NCBI GenBank assembly: GCA_965198855.1
Contig: CBDAPZ010000001.1
Span: 1,302,001-1,366,000 of the forward strand
DNA length: 64,000 nucleotides
Direction of reading: 5' to 3'
Source: BOG-908 sp965198855
Lineage (GTDB): Bacteria; Pseudomonadota; Alphaproteobacteria; Acetobacterales; Acetobacteraceae
The notes beneath the pieces are model-generated. The model did no database searches, had not been told where the DNA came from, and worked only from the letters and a program-made list of their open reading frames with translations. Each line of letters begins with the position of its first letter. The stretch's first letter is position 1. The translations under genes were made by a program, and so were the position numbers. This document shows, in pieces, positions 26,258 to 35,337 of the stretch.

Positions 26258-26562
26258 ATGTTGAGGAAGTTGCAAGAAGCCGTTTCGATGCAGCTTGCGC
26301 GTGCTGCCTCGCCCCTCCTATAAATTGTGCGTTGAGTAATCGGGTTGACGTAAGCGCGAAACTCTCAAGGGTCGCTTCGGCATTTCGTTATTCGTCTGTC
26401 CGGACCCCTGGTGAGGATCGTATGCGCATGCCAACCATTCGAAATGGAGTATTAAAACAGAACTTCGCGCGTCTGCTTTTAAGATAAATTATGACTGCAC
26501 AGCATTCGAAGTTGTGGAAATCTGCGCGAACTTTCAAATATATGTTTGTGGATCAAGATGAC

Positions 26563-27165
26563 ATGCGTATTATATCGACAACTTTACGCTTAATCCTTCT
26601 GAGCAGTCTTTCCGCCTGCGCTACGATCGTCTCGGGGACATCCCAACGAGTTGCGATAGATACCGTTCCGCAAGGTGCTCAATGTGGAGTGTCGCAAAAC
26701 GGTATGCAGGTGGGCCAGATCGCAAGCACACCGGGAAGCGTGCAGGTGCAAAAAGGCAGCGGCACTGTACAAATCACTTGCACGAAACCGGGCTATCAGG
26801 CTGCGCAAAATATGCAATCTTCTGGCGTTAACGGCTGGGTGTTTGGCAACATCCTGATCGGTGGCTTGGTCGGCGCGGTGGTGGACCTTGCAAGCGGTGC
26901 GGCCTACGAATACCAACCGAACATGATGCTATCTCTGCAAGGCCAAGCTGGTGGGGGACCGAACGTCGCAGCGTTGCCATATGGATATCAAAACCAATAT
27001 TCGGGGGCCCCTATTGCCACAGCTAGTGCACAGACCGACGACGCGCAGCGTTTCGAGACAGCCACAGGCCGTCCGATACCGGTTAGTCATGGTCTGATCC
27101 GCCTTCCGCCAGCTAACCCAAATGGCGATTACACCTATGTCTGGCCGACACAAAATTCCGAGTAG
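26563..27165 (+). CDS. Lipoprotein with PEGA-like and glycine-zipper segments
   Basis: 200 aa from ATG 26563; the frame is open 24 codons further up, but Met 25 gives a proper lipoprotein signal ending in SSLSAC. A short beta-rich part follows (VAIDTVPQGAQCGVSQNGMQ, GTVQITCTKPGYQ) that resembles PEGA or CsgG-associated folds. Then a Gly-rich hydrophobic stretch (FGNILIGGLVGAVVDLASGAA) resembles a glycine zipper, and a Gln/Pro/Asn-rich tail ends it. Probably anchored to the outer membrane. Function unknown. Confidence 0.65.
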   Translation: MRIISTTLRLILLSSLSACATIVSGTSQRVAIDTVPQGAQCGVSQNGMQVGQIASTPGSVQVQKGSGTVQITCTKPGYQAAQNMQSSGVNGWVFGNILIGGLVGAVVDLASGAAYEYQPNMMLSLQGQAGGGPNVAALPYGYQNQYSGAPIATASAQTDDAQRFETATGRPIPVSHGLIRLPPANPNGDYTYVWPTQNSE

Positions 27166-27249
27166 GCTTTGTTAATAAGGACATCGCGAGACCTGACCTG
27201 TGCATATTATCAGGGCGCAGTCTCCGAGCGCTGCTGCAGATCAAGGAGT

Positions 27250-27380
27250 AAGAAAGCAGTTCTTTTTTGAAAAAAAGAACCAAAAAACTTTTGCTTCTAT
27301 GGCGTTCGCTGCCGGATAGACCCGCGACAGCCACATAAAAGTCTTTTGCTTCTTTTCTTCAGAAAAGAGGTGCTTCCTTA
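27250..27380. repeat. Composite inverted-end repeat, copy 2
   Basis: The left end unit, about 27250-27296, is TAAGAAAGCAGTTCTTTT, a G, then AAAAAAAGAAC with CAAAAAACTTTT. The core is inverted relative to copies 1 and 3 (about 27307-27332). The right end unit, 27335-27380, runs into the TetR stop codon (TAA on the minus strand, 27378-27380). It lies between convergent genes and can act as a terminator for both. Confidence 0.75.
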
Positions 27381-28046
27381 GTTCCTGGCCGCACCATACG
27401 TAGAAAGAAACATCCGCACCGCCTGCCCGATCACATGCTCCAATTCCGACTGTGACGGCATCGCAATCAGACGCAAGCGACGCTTCATGCAAAGATGTGT
27501 TTGTATCAAGGCGAAAAACTGCTCGGCCGCGAATTCCGGATCATCGAGGCGCAGCATTCCTTCGGCCGCCGCACCGCGCAGATAGTTCGCCAGATGTGCG
27601 ACCGAGCGCGCCGGACCTTCCGCGTAAAAGGCACTTGCCAGTTCGGGGAATTTCTCCGCCTCGGCCACCACCATGCGATACATCGTCAGGGCGGTCTCGG
27701 AGAGCAGCATGCGGAACATGCGCACGCCGATCTGCGGCAATGCATCGGCCGGCGCCATCGAGTTATCGAACTCCTCGAACATGGTCGCGATCGAGCGATT
27801 GCATTCCCGCCGCACATAGGCCGAGAACAGTTCGGCCTTGCTGGTGAAATAATTATAGAGCGTGCCTTTGGAGACGCCGGCCTCGGCGGCGATGCGCGAC
27901 ATGCTGGCACCTTCATAGCCGTCGCGTGCGAACACGAAGGCCGCGCCATCGAGGATTTGGCGCTCCTTGTAGGCTGCCTCGTCCGCCACAGCGATCGCAG
28001 GCTGCAAGGCTTCGGGGCATGTCGTGCTGCTGGCCATGGTGAGCAC
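27378..28046 (-). CDS. TetR/AcrR family transcriptional repressor
   Basis: 222 aa (219 if started at Met 4). The N-terminal HTH reads ILDGAAFVFARDGYEGASMS then IAAEAGVSKGTLYNYFTSK, a classical TetR DNA-binding domain. The C-terminal part (LSETALTMYRMVVAEAEKFP, AAEQFFALIQTHL) is of the AcrR/RutR-like C-terminal type. It is divergent from a NodT-type outer-membrane efflux gene with a clear dyad between them, so it most likely represses that gene. Confidence 0.92.
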   Translation of the reverse strand: MLTMASSTTCPEALQPAIAVADEAAYKERQILDGAAFVFARDGYEGASMSRIAAEAGVSKGTLYNYFTSKAELFSAYVRRECNRSIATMFEEFDNSMAPADALPQIGVRMFRMLLSETALTMYRMVVAEAEKFPELASAFYAEGPARSVAHLANYLRGAAAEGMLRLDDPEFAAEQFFALIQTHLCMKRRLRLIAMPSQSELEHVIGQAVRMFLSTYGAARN

Positions 28047-28061
28047 TTTCTTGGACGTGGA

Positions 28062-28116
28062 TTGACGATCAGAGCAAAGCCTCTAGTTTGTCAATGCTGA
28101 CCGAACCGGTCGGTCA
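28062..28116 (+). promoter_or_regulatory. Promoter and TetR operator of the efflux gene
   Basis: TTGACG (28062-28067) and TAGTTT (28084-28089), 16 bases apart, form a plausible sigma-70 promoter. The dyad TGACCGA-ACCGG-TCGGTCA spans 28098-28116 with seven-base arms. It sits just downstream of the promoter and upstream of the efflux gene, the usual place of a TetR-type operator. Confidence 0.6.
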
Positions 28117-28173
28117 GGCACGTTCGATGAAGCCTGCACATGGCGCGCGCCGCTTGCCCGCGTCCAAAATCAT

Positions 28174-29790
28174 ATGTGGAGCCGCACTTTGCGCAGCAAC
28201 CGCCTCGACTTGCGCAGCCGCGCCCAGCTTCACCGGGGCTGGCTCACTTTTGCGTTGCTTGCCGCCACCGCTTTGCCCGGCTGCACCGTAGGACCCACTT
28301 GGAAAAAGCAATCCATGTGGTCGCCTACGAGCTGGTTCTCGTCGCAGCACAACATCGCCGCGACACCCACGCCGATCAGCACGCCGGTGCCGGAGCCGAT
28401 CGATCCGAATTGGTGGAACATCTTTAAGGACCCCGAGCTAACGTCGCTGGAGAACAGGGTCGCGGCCGCCAACCTCAACGTGCGGCTGGCGACCATACGG
28501 CTGGCAGAGAGCCGCTCGCAGCGGCAGATCACCGGGGCGGACCAGTTTCCCTCGCTCACCGGCAGCGGCTCCTACACACGCCAGGAGGTCAGCAAGAAAG
28601 GCGTGCTGAGCCTGTTCGGCGGCAGTTCCGGCAGCGGCACCTTCGCCAGCACCGGGTCCAGCGCAAACGGGACCAGTGGCACAAGCGGTGGCATTCCCAC
28701 GAGTATTGGCGGCGCCGGTGTGAGCGTCCCACCGTTCAATCTTTGGCAGTATGGGTTCGATGCATCCTGGGAGCTCGATCTCTGGGGACGTGTCCGTCGC
28801 GAGGTGGAGAGTTCCGATGCCTCTGTCGAAGCCTCGGCTGATGCACGGCGCAATTCCCTGCTTTCCGTGGTGGCAGAGGTGGCGCGCGACTATGTCCAGC
28901 TACGCGGCATACAGACGCAGCTTGCGATCGCAAACGACAATATCGGCACCGAGCAGCAAAGCCTGCAGCTGACACAGGCACGTTTCCGCGGTGGCCTGAC
29001 CACCGAACTGGACGTGGCGAATGCCTCCGCACAGTTGCAGACCACGCAGTCGCAGGTGCCGCAATTGCAGCAACAGCAGGCCTCGGCGATCAATGCGCTC
29101 AGCTTCCTGCTCGGCGAGGCACCGAACGCGTTGCAGGTCGAGCTCATTACGCCTAGTGCGGTGCCCCCGGTGCCGCCGCGCGTGCCGGTGGGTGTGCCGT
29201 CGGAGCTAGCGCGCCGCCGTCCTGACATCCTGCAGGCCGAAGCGCAGTTACACTCGGCGACGGCCGATATCGGCGTCGCGGTCGCCGATTTCTATCCGAA
29301 GGTGACGCTGGACGGCAGCATTGGTTTGCAGGCGCTGAAGGCCAAGGACCTGGGCAACTGGGGCGCGCGCCAATACGGCCTCGGCCCTTCGATCAGCCTG
29401 CCGATCTTCGAAGGCGGGAAGCTGCGCGCCACGTTGGAACTGCGCAAGGTGGAGCAGCAGGAAGCGGCGCTGAACTACCAGCAGACAGTTCTGCAGGCGT
29501 GGCACGACGTGGACAACGCGCTGACCGCCTATGGGGCCGAGCAGCGCCGCCATGACTCGCTGGAAGGCGCCGTAGCGCAGAACCGCCGCGCGCTCGATCT
29601 GTCGCGCCAGCGTTACACCCAAGGTGTCGCCGACTTCCTCGATGTGCTGGATGCGGAGCGTGCCCTGCTCTCGGCGCAGCTACAACTGGCTGACAGCTCC
29701 ACGACCGTCTCCTCGAACCTGGTGCAGCTCTACAAGGCACTTGGCGGCGGCTGGGAACAGACCTTTCCACTACGGACCGCGCAGAAATAG
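28174..29790 (+). CDS. NodT-type outer-membrane efflux lipoprotein (TolC-like RND component)
   Basis: 538 aa. The lipoprotein signal ends in TALPGC at about residue 37. Two outer-membrane-efflux repeats follow: LATIRLAESRSQRQITGADQ to NIGTEQQSLQLTQARFRGGL, and RRPDILQAEAQLHSATADIG to YTQGVADFLDVLDAERALLS. Ser/Gly-rich insert at residues about 148-180. Such proteins form the outer-membrane channel of tripartite pumps, but no periplasmic adaptor or RND pump is next to it, so it must pair with a distant system. The start may be further upstream; 28174 is the first ATG giving a full signal. Confidence 0.9.
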   Translation: MWSRTLRSNRLDLRSRAQLHRGWLTFALLAATALPGCTVGPTWKKQSMWSPTSWFSSQHNIAATPTPISTPVPEPIDPNWWNIFKDPELTSLENRVAAANLNVRLATIRLAESRSQRQITGADQFPSLTGSGSYTRQEVSKKGVLSLFGGSSGSGTFASTGSSANGTSGTSGGIPTSIGGAGVSVPPFNLWQYGFDASWELDLWGRVRREVESSDASVEASADARRNSLLSVVAEVARDYVQLRGIQTQLAIANDNIGTEQQSLQLTQARFRGGLTTELDVANASAQLQTTQSQVPQLQQQQASAINALSFLLGEAPNALQVELITPSAVPPVPPRVPVGVPSELARRRPDILQAEAQLHSATADIGVAVADFYPKVTLDGSIGLQALKAKDLGNWGARQYGLGPSISLPIFEGGKLRATLELRKVEQQEAALNYQQTVLQAWHDVDNALTAYGAEQRRHDSLEGAVAQNRRALDLSRQRYTQGVADFLDVLDAERALLSAQLQLADSSTTVSSNLVQLYKALGGGWEQTFPLRTAQK

Positions 29791-29879
29791 TAGACTTTAT
29801 CACACTACATGATATCTAATTTCACCCCGCCATCCGCATGCCATGTCAGCTGTAGTACGAGTTACGTCAGCCTAGAGAC

Positions 29880-29929
29880 ATAAAAGTCTTTTGGTTCTTT
29901 TCTGCAGAAAAGACCTTCCTTCTTATGAC
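29880..29929. terminator. Hairpin repeat unit between convergent genes
   Basis: ATAAAAGTCTTTT followed by GGTTCTTTTCTGCAGAAAAGACC, a near-perfect palindrome at about 29892-29915, then CTTCCTTCTTA. The unit reads as an intrinsic terminator for the minus-strand glycosyltransferase gene, whose stop is at 29930. Family member without a core. Confidence 0.7.
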
Positions 29930-30850
29930 CTAAGGCCCCGGGATCGCGAGATAAGCCAACCGTTTGATTTCCCGCCTGCCCCTGCCTACAGAGTCCAATA
30001 TCAGACCGCACGCGAAGGACAAAAACGAAAGTGCAACGCCGGCCGCGGCCACGATCGCCGTCGGCAGGCGCGGCACCAGGCCGGTTTGCAGAAAATCCAG
30101 CACAACGGGAATACCGAAAGCCACGCCGGCAAGGAACAGGATTACGCCGCAGAACGAGAAGAACGGCAAAGGCCGCTCGTCCTTCACCAGCATCACGATC
30201 AGCCGCAAGATCCGCAGCCCATCAGAGAAGGTACGCAGCTTCGATGCTGAGCCTACAGGGCGCTCGCGATAGGCGGCGGAGACCTCGCCCGTCGGCAGGC
30301 CAAGCTGCAAGGCATGCACCGTGAGTTCCGTCTCCGTCTCGAAACCGCCTGACATGGCCGGGAAGCTTTTCACGAAGCGGCGCGAGAAGGCGCGATAACC
30401 GGAAAGCATGTCGGTCACGTGCGCGCCGAACAGGTAGGCGACCAGACCTGTCAGCAGGCTGTTGCCGAAGCGATGACCCGGGCGATATGCGGCCACGGCT
30501 TCACTCAGACGCACGGCTGTCACCATGTCGAGCCGCTGCGCCAGAAGCGTCTCGATCATCGCCGGCGCCGCACCCGCGTCATAGGTGTCGTCGCCATCCA
30601 CCAGCACATAGATGTCGGCATCCACATCGGCGAACATGCGGCGCACCACGTGGCCTTTACCCTGCAGGTTCTCGATGCCGATGCTTGCGCCCGCCGCACG
30701 CGCGAGGGCCACGGTGTCGTCGGTGGAGTTGTTGTCGTAGGCATAGACGGTGGCATCCGGCAGGGCCGCACGGAAGGCTGCGACCACGCGCGGTATCGCC
30801 ACTGCCTCGTTGTGGCAGGGAATCAGCACGGCAATGCGAGGCTGAGTCAT
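29930..30850 (-). CDS. Family 2 glycosyltransferase with C-terminal membrane helices (DPM/GtrB-like)
   Basis: 306 aa from ATG 30850. GT2 domain: MTQPRIAVLIPCHNEA, DNNSTDDT, the DxD region in YVLVDGDDTYD, and SGYRAFSRRFVKSFP. Two hydrophobic segments at the end (FFSFCGVILFLAGVAFGIPV; IVAAAGVALSFLSFACGLIL). This fits polyprenyl-phosphate-sugar synthases of the GtrB/ArnC type. It overlaps the GtrA-like gene (ATGA), which would flip the lipid-linked sugar. Confidence 0.88.
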   Translation of the reverse strand: MTQPRIAVLIPCHNEAVAIPRVVAAFRAALPDATVYAYDNNSTDDTVALARAAGASIGIENLQGKGHVVRRMFADVDADIYVLVDGDDTYDAGAAPAMIETLLAQRLDMVTAVRLSEAVAAYRPGHRFGNSLLTGLVAYLFGAHVTDMLSGYRAFSRRFVKSFPAMSGGFETETELTVHALQLGLPTGEVSAAYRERPVGSASKLRTFSDGLRILRLIVMLVKDERPLPFFSFCGVILFLAGVAFGIPVVLDFLQTGLVPRLPTAIVAAAGVALSFLSFACGLILDSVGRGRREIKRLAYLAIPGP

Positions 30851-31305
30851 TTGAACACCAATCGGCGGCTCAGATAGAAATTGACGAACATGCCGCACAG
30901 TCCGCCGGCCGCCACCGGCAACACGAGATAAATACGGCAGATCGGGAATGTCGCGATCAGCAGCGCATACATGCCGCGGTTCAGCACCAAGCCCACCGAA
31001 TTCGCCAGCAGGAACATCATCAATTGCCGATGCCGCACGCCGTGCGAGACGTTCCGGTAGGTCCAGATGCGGTTCAGCAGCCAGTTGATGGTCGCCACGA
31101 TGACGTAGGAGACGATGCCCGCGGTATAGACGCCGATCCATGGCGAGAGCGCATAGACGATGGCGGTGTCCCACACGAACCCCAGCGTGCCAATGACGCC
31201 GAAGCGCAGGAACTGGGCGAGAAAGAGCCGCCGCTCGGGCGAGAGCCGATCCAGCAGCGGAGCAAGGCGATGAAGCAGTACGGTTTGCATCAGGAGAACA
31301 GTCAC
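30847..31305 (-). CDS. GtrA-like small membrane protein (probable flippase)
   Basis: 152 aa with four predicted helices: FLRFGVIGTLGFVWDTAIVY, IVSYVIVATINWLLNRIWTY, MMFLLANSVGLVLNRGMY and LVLPVAAGGLCGMFVNFYLS. The ending YLSRRLVFK is typical of GtrA. GtrA proteins are thought to flip undecaprenyl-phosphate-linked sugars. Overlaps the glycosyltransferase gene downstream. Confidence 0.9.
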   Translation of the reverse strand: MTVLLMQTVLLHRLAPLLDRLSPERRLFLAQFLRFGVIGTLGFVWDTAIVYALSPWIGVYTAGIVSYVIVATINWLLNRIWTYRNVSHGVRHRQLMMFLLANSVGLVLNRGMYALLIATFPICRIYLVLPVAAGGLCGMFVNFYLSRRLVFK

Positions 31306-31308
31306 AGG

Positions 31309-31346
31309 TTCGGCCGCCGGGAAGCTCTACGCTTCCGGCGGCCGAA
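31309..31346 (-). terminator. Strong GC-rich hairpin after the OmpA-like gene
   Basis: TTCGGCCGCCGG-GAAGC (31309-31325) and GCTTC-CGGCGGCCGAA (31331-31346) pair with one bulged G around TCTAC. It lies 3' of the OmpA-family gene and directly upstream of gtrA on the same strand, so it probably ends the ompA transcript. T-run absent. Confidence 0.55.
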
Positions 31347-31364
31347 AACCCACCTCCCGAAGGC

Positions 31365-32447
31365 TTATTTCAGGATGATTTCGACGCGACGATTCTGCGG
31401 CTCACGCACACCTTTGGCAGTCGGCACGAGCGGGTTGCTCTCGCCGAAACCATGGATGCTGATCTCGCCCTGCGCTACGCCGTCATGCACCAGTTCGGCT
31501 TCCACGCTCTGCGCGCGGCGCACCGAGAGGCGCTGGTTATAGGCGGCGGTGCCGGAAAGATCGGTGTAGCCGTTCACTTCGATGCGGGTGGTCTGCACGT
31601 GGGTGGAGGCGGTTGCCGCTTCGGCCACGATCTGGCGTGCGCGTGCGGTCAGGTCAGCGCGATCCCAGTCGAAGAACACCAGGTAGGTGCGCGCGGGCGT
31701 CGGGGCGGGAGCGACCGGTGGTGCCACCGGTGCCGGCGGCACAGGCGCCGGCGGCGAGAAGATCTGGTAGCGCACGCCGAGCAGGGCGACGTTGTTGTAG
31801 AGCCCTTCCGTATGGAGTTTCACGCGCGAGGAAGAGCTGTCGGTCAGGTATTGCCCGCGGTAATAGGTGTCGCTGGGGGACGTGGTGAAGCGGTATTCCG
31901 CCGTCAGCGCCAGGCCGGGAACCTCGGGGATGTTGAAGGCGAGGCCGGCGATACCCTGCAACGCGTAGTTATTGTAGGTGCCGGTGCTGTGATAGAAGGT
32001 CGGCTGGCCGGCGGAATCCGTGCCAGGCACGTTGAAGCTGGTCAGATGAGCAGCGCCGTAACCGGCGCCGACGCCGACATAGGGTGCCAGCCAAGGCACA
32101 CCGATCATTGCACCATCGATGTCATACAGAACGTTCACGAAACCGTGATATTCCTGCAGGTAGTTCGAGCCGGTGTCGTAGAATTTCGGCGACGACCAAT
32201 CGCCCTGGATTTCGAAGCGCAGGCCATTGCCGAGGCCGTAGCCGATGGCGCCGCTGGCGATGCCGCCGATATTGGTTTTCACGTGCGGGCCGACGATCTC
32301 TTCAGATGCGCCCTTCACGTCCTGCTTCAGCAGATACTCGATGCCGGCGCCCAGGCTGACATACGGGCCGGTCACCGGCTGGGCATGGAGCGCGAATGGT
32401 GCCGTTACGGTGGCAGCAGCGGCCAACAGGCCTACACGAAACTTCAT
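31365..32447 (-). CDS. OmpA-family outer-membrane protein
   Basis: 360 aa. Signal peptide to about LHAQPVTG. An eight-strand beta-barrel (residues about 25-225) starts with GPYVSLGAGIEYL. A Pro/Ala linker leads into the peptidoglycan-binding OmpA C-terminal domain: YLVFFDWDRADLTARARQIV, GYTDLSGTAAYNQRLSVRRA, and NRRVEIILK. Links the outer membrane to the cell wall. The start ATG 32447 is well supported by the signal peptide. Confidence 0.94.
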   Translation of the reverse strand: MKFRVGLLAAAATVTAPFALHAQPVTGPYVSLGAGIEYLLKQDVKGASEEIVGPHVKTNIGGIASGAIGYGLGNGLRFEIQGDWSSPKFYDTGSNYLQEYHGFVNVLYDIDGAMIGVPWLAPYVGVGAGYGAAHLTSFNVPGTDSAGQPTFYHSTGTYNNYALQGIAGLAFNIPEVPGLALTAEYRFTTSPSDTYYRGQYLTDSSSSRVKLHTEGLYNNVALLGVRYQIFSPPAPVPPAPVAPPVAPAPTPARTYLVFFDWDRADLTARARQIVAEAATASTHVQTTRIEVNGYTDLSGTAAYNQRLSVRRAQSVEAELVHDGVAQGEISIHGFGESNPLVPTAKGVREPQNRRVEIILK

Positions 32448-32676
32448 CTCGATATTCTCCTGGCAGTCAGGCAGCGGTCCCTTGTGACTGCGCCCTTCGA
32501 TTTCTCAACATACCTAGCAGCTTCAGAGGCCATATGTTGCCCCCTTGCCGCAACTTTTGTCGCCCTGTGGCATTACAGCAACAACACCGCCTTGTGAGCA
32601 AAATGTCCATTGCAGCTCGATCCTCATTTGCACGATTCCGAAATAAAAAGGTTCGCCGCGGGAAGAGGCCAAGCGA

Positions 32677-33279
32677 ATGACGAAAATCTGGTATGTCCTG
32701 AGCACATTTGCCGATTCCGGTTTGTCGGTGTTCGGCATACGCAACCCGTATGAGCAGCCATCCTATCAGGTGCTGCAGCAGATCAGCCCGGTCATCGAAC
32801 TGCGCCGTTACGAGGCACGCATGGCTGTGGAAACGGAAATGACCCCCAGCAACGAAGGCGAGGCGTTCGGCAGGTTGTTTCGTTACATCACCGGGGCGAA
32901 TGCGGGCGGAAGGATGATTTCCATGACTGCGCCCGTCGTCGAACAACCGCTGAAGATGTCGATGACGATGCCCGTTCTCTCTTTCACCGGTGCCAGGACA
33001 ATGCGGTTTTTCCTGCCCAAAGCAGTGGCGTCCGCGGGTGCCCCCGCGCCGACCGATCCGCTAGTGCATCTGGTGTCCACACCTGCGGCAACCTGGGGCG
33101 TGATTCGTTTCAGCGGCATCGCCACATCAAGCGTGCGCACAAAAGAGACGGCGCTGCTGCGTGACGGATTGGCGCGGGGCGGCAAGCAGACGGAAGGTGC
33201 GCCGATCTACCTGGCCTACGATCCGCCATTCACCATCCCTTTCCTGCGACGCAACGAGGTCGCTCTGGTGTGCGACTAG
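32677..33279 (+). CDS. SOUL-family heme-binding protein
   Basis: 200 aa. Family marks: YEQPSYQVLQQISPVIELRRY, MAVETEM, EAFGRLFRYITGAN, KMSMTMPVLSF, MRFFLPK and FLRRNEVALVCD. SOUL proteins bind heme or related tetrapyrroles; the bacterial role is unknown. The N-terminus lacks a clear signal. It stands alone between ompA and the SGNH cassette. Confidence 0.85.
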   Translation: MTKIWYVLSTFADSGLSVFGIRNPYEQPSYQVLQQISPVIELRRYEARMAVETEMTPSNEGEAFGRLFRYITGANAGGRMISMTAPVVEQPLKMSMTMPVLSFTGARTMRFFLPKAVASAGAPAPTDPLVHLVSTPAATWGVIRFSGIATSSVRTKETALLRDGLARGGKQTEGAPIYLAYDPPFTIPFLRRNEVALVCD

Positions 33280-33373
33280 GGCTGCCGACACCGGGCGCTG
33301 GCTATCGACAACACACGCTACTACACTGCTCACATTGCCGTGTGCCCCCATTTCTAAAGGCTGGCCGCTTTTG

Positions 33374-34108
33374 ATGTCGACTTCGCTTCACTTCCGGCTG
33401 CAACGCGCAGCCGCGTTGGTCTGCGTATTGCTCGCCATGTTCGCGCCCGCGCACGCAGATGACCCGATGCCGCAAACAACCATCATGGTGATCGGCGACA
33501 GCCAGGCGCAGGGCTTGGCCGCCGGGCTACACCATGCAGCGCGCGCGGCCGGAACTGCGCGTGTGCTCAATGACGCAAAGCCTGGCAGCGGATTGATCGC
33601 ACCCGCCACCTTCAACTGGCCGGCCCACGTGCCCGATCTCATAAAGGCCGTACACCCCGACATGGCGGTAATGATGTTCGGCGCGAATGACCGCCTGCCG
33701 CTGCAGACGGAAAGCGGCACCACCGTGCCGTTCAGGACCGACCAGTGGAAGGATATCTATCGCCTGCGCGCGGCCGCCATGCTGCACGCGCTGAAGGCAG
33801 CCGGGATCGCCGTGGTCTGGGTGAGCAACCCGATCGCGCGCGATGCCACCTACAGCCGCGACATGCAGTATATCAACGCCATCTTTGCCGAAGCGGTAGC
33901 GGCGGAAGGCGGCAAATACCTCGATATCTGGCTCTCGGTCAGCGACGGCGACGGCCATTACACCGGCTACGGCAAAACTCTGTCGGGGGCGACCGCAAGG
34001 CTCCGCCTGGATGATGGGATTCATTTCACCCCGGCCGGCTATGACGTTTTGGGCGCCCACGTGATGCAGAGCATCACCGACCTGCATCTGATAGCCGACA
34101 AGCACTGA
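33374..34108 (+). CDS. DUF459 SGNH-hydrolase-fold protein, exported
   Basis: 244 aa from ATG 33374, chosen because it gives a signal peptide ending near AHADD; longer in-frame forms lie inside the SOUL gene. SGNH blocks: GDSQAQG (Ser), FGANDR (Asn) and DGIHFTPAGY (Asp/His). DUF459 proteins of this shape are usually found beside MBOAT genes and are thought to move acetyl groups onto polysaccharides, like AlgX/PatB. Overlaps the next gene by one base (TGATG). Confidence 0.85.
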   Translation: MSTSLHFRLQRAAALVCVLLAMFAPAHADDPMPQTTIMVIGDSQAQGLAAGLHHAARAAGTARVLNDAKPGSGLIAPATFNWPAHVPDLIKAVHPDMAVMMFGANDRLPLQTESGTTVPFRTDQWKDIYRLRAAAMLHALKAAGIAVVWVSNPIARDATYSRDMQYINAIFAEAVAAEGGKYLDIWLSVSDGDGHYTGYGKTLSGATARLRLDDGIHFTPAGYDVLGAHVMQSITDLHLIADKH

Positions 34109-35337
34109 TGCAGCGCCGTAATTTCCTTACAGGCGTGGCACTCGCGGCCGCAGGCTGCGCGCAGGCAACGCCCGATCCGCCGCCCAAATCGGTCCAGGAA
34201 AAACCGACCTCTTGGCAGCTCGATGCATTCTTTACCGCCTTGCACGGCCTGCAGGATGGCACACGCCCCGCGCCGGTCAGCATCCTGCAGATCGGCGACA
34301 GCCATACGGCCAATGACGGGTTCTCCGGCCGCATGCGCGAATTGATGCAGCAGCGCTTCGGCAATGCCGGCCGCGGCCTGCTGCCGCCCGGCATCCCGTT
34401 CCGCCTGTACCGTCCCGACGGCGTGCGCGTCACCTCCAACGGGTTTGAGCTGGTTCCCAGTTTTCCCCATGCCGGCGATGGCCCATTCGGGATCAGCGGG
34501 TTGCGCCAGCATGGTTTGTCACCTGCCTCGATGGTTCTGACGGCGGACCGGCCGGGCGATCTTGCCTCTGCGGAAATCGAACTTCTGGGCCGCACTGGTG
34601 CAAACCAGATCAGGGTCACCACCGATGACGGGCAAGCGCAGACGTTTTCGAGCTATGGGCCCGAAAGCGGACCGGTCTATGTGCATCTCTCAGCACCTGA
34701 AGCCACGCGGCTGAGCGTCGAGGTGAGCGCCGGCGCCGTGGACATGATGTCCTGGCGCATCCGGCGGGCAGATGCAGGTATCACCTGGTCGAATCTCGGC
34801 ACCATCGGCGCCACCGTGGCGTTGCCGCAGCGCTGGAATTCGGGGCTCGTGCGCGCTGAACTGGCGCATGAAAACCCTGCCTTGATCGTATTGGCCTTTG
34901 GCTCCAACGAAGGTTTCGACGACACCACCGACCTGGCGCTCTACGCAAGACAATACCGCGCTACGATCGATCTGCTGCAGGAAGGCGCACCCGGTGCGTC
35001 GCTGCTGCTGATCGGACCCCCCGATGGTGTACGTCACCCAAGGCAAGGCGCAGGCATGCTGTGCACCGGCGGCCTGTGGCAATCTCCGCCGAAACTGGCG
35101 GCAATCCGCCAGCTGCAACGCGACATCGCGCGCGAAAAGACTCTGTTATTCTGGGACTGGTCGGTGCCGATGGGCGGCGCGTGCAGCATGGCCGATTGGG
35201 CCTCACGCTCGCCGCCACTGGCCGCAGCCGACCATCTGCATTTGCTTCACGCAGGATATCGCCTCACCGCCGAGAGCCTCTTTGCCGAACTCATGCGTGC
35301 CTATGATCAGTTCGCGGCCATCCGCCCACACACCTGA
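34108..35337 (+). CDS. Second SGNH/GDSL-type hydrolase or O-acetyltransferase, exported
   Basis: 409 aa. A lipoprotein-like start with MQRRNFLTGVALAAAGC suggests export and lipid anchoring. SGNH-like blocks: GDSHTANDG (Ser), FGSNEGFDD (Asn), ADHLHLLHAGY (Asp/His). The middle part is beta-rich (VRVTSNGFELVPSF; GAVDMMSWRIRRA). It sits between DUF459 and MBOAT with one-base overlaps, so the three are a unit, probably accepting an acetyl group from MBOAT. Confidence 0.82.
   Translation: MQRRNFLTGVALAAAGCAQATPDPPPKSVQEKPTSWQLDAFFTALHGLQDGTRPAPVSILQIGDSHTANDGFSGRMRELMQQRFGNAGRGLLPPGIPFRLYRPDGVRVTSNGFELVPSFPHAGDGPFGISGLRQHGLSPASMVLTADRPGDLASAEIELLGRTGANQIRVTTDDGQAQTFSSYGPESGPVYVHLSAPEATRLSVEVSAGAVDMMSWRIRRADAGITWSNLGTIGATVALPQRWNSGLVRAELAHENPALIVLAFGSNEGFDDTTDLALYARQYRATIDLLQEGAPGASLLLIGPPDGVRHPRQGAGMLCTGGLWQSPPKLAAIRQLQRDIAREKTLLFWDWSVPMGGACSMADWASRSPPLAAADHLHLLHAGYRLTAESLFAELMRAYDQFAAIRPHT

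Noticed and set aside
31452..32597. 381-codon plus-strand ORF opposite the OmpA-like gene
   Set aside because: Shadow frame; the minus-strand gene has signal peptide and OmpA domain.
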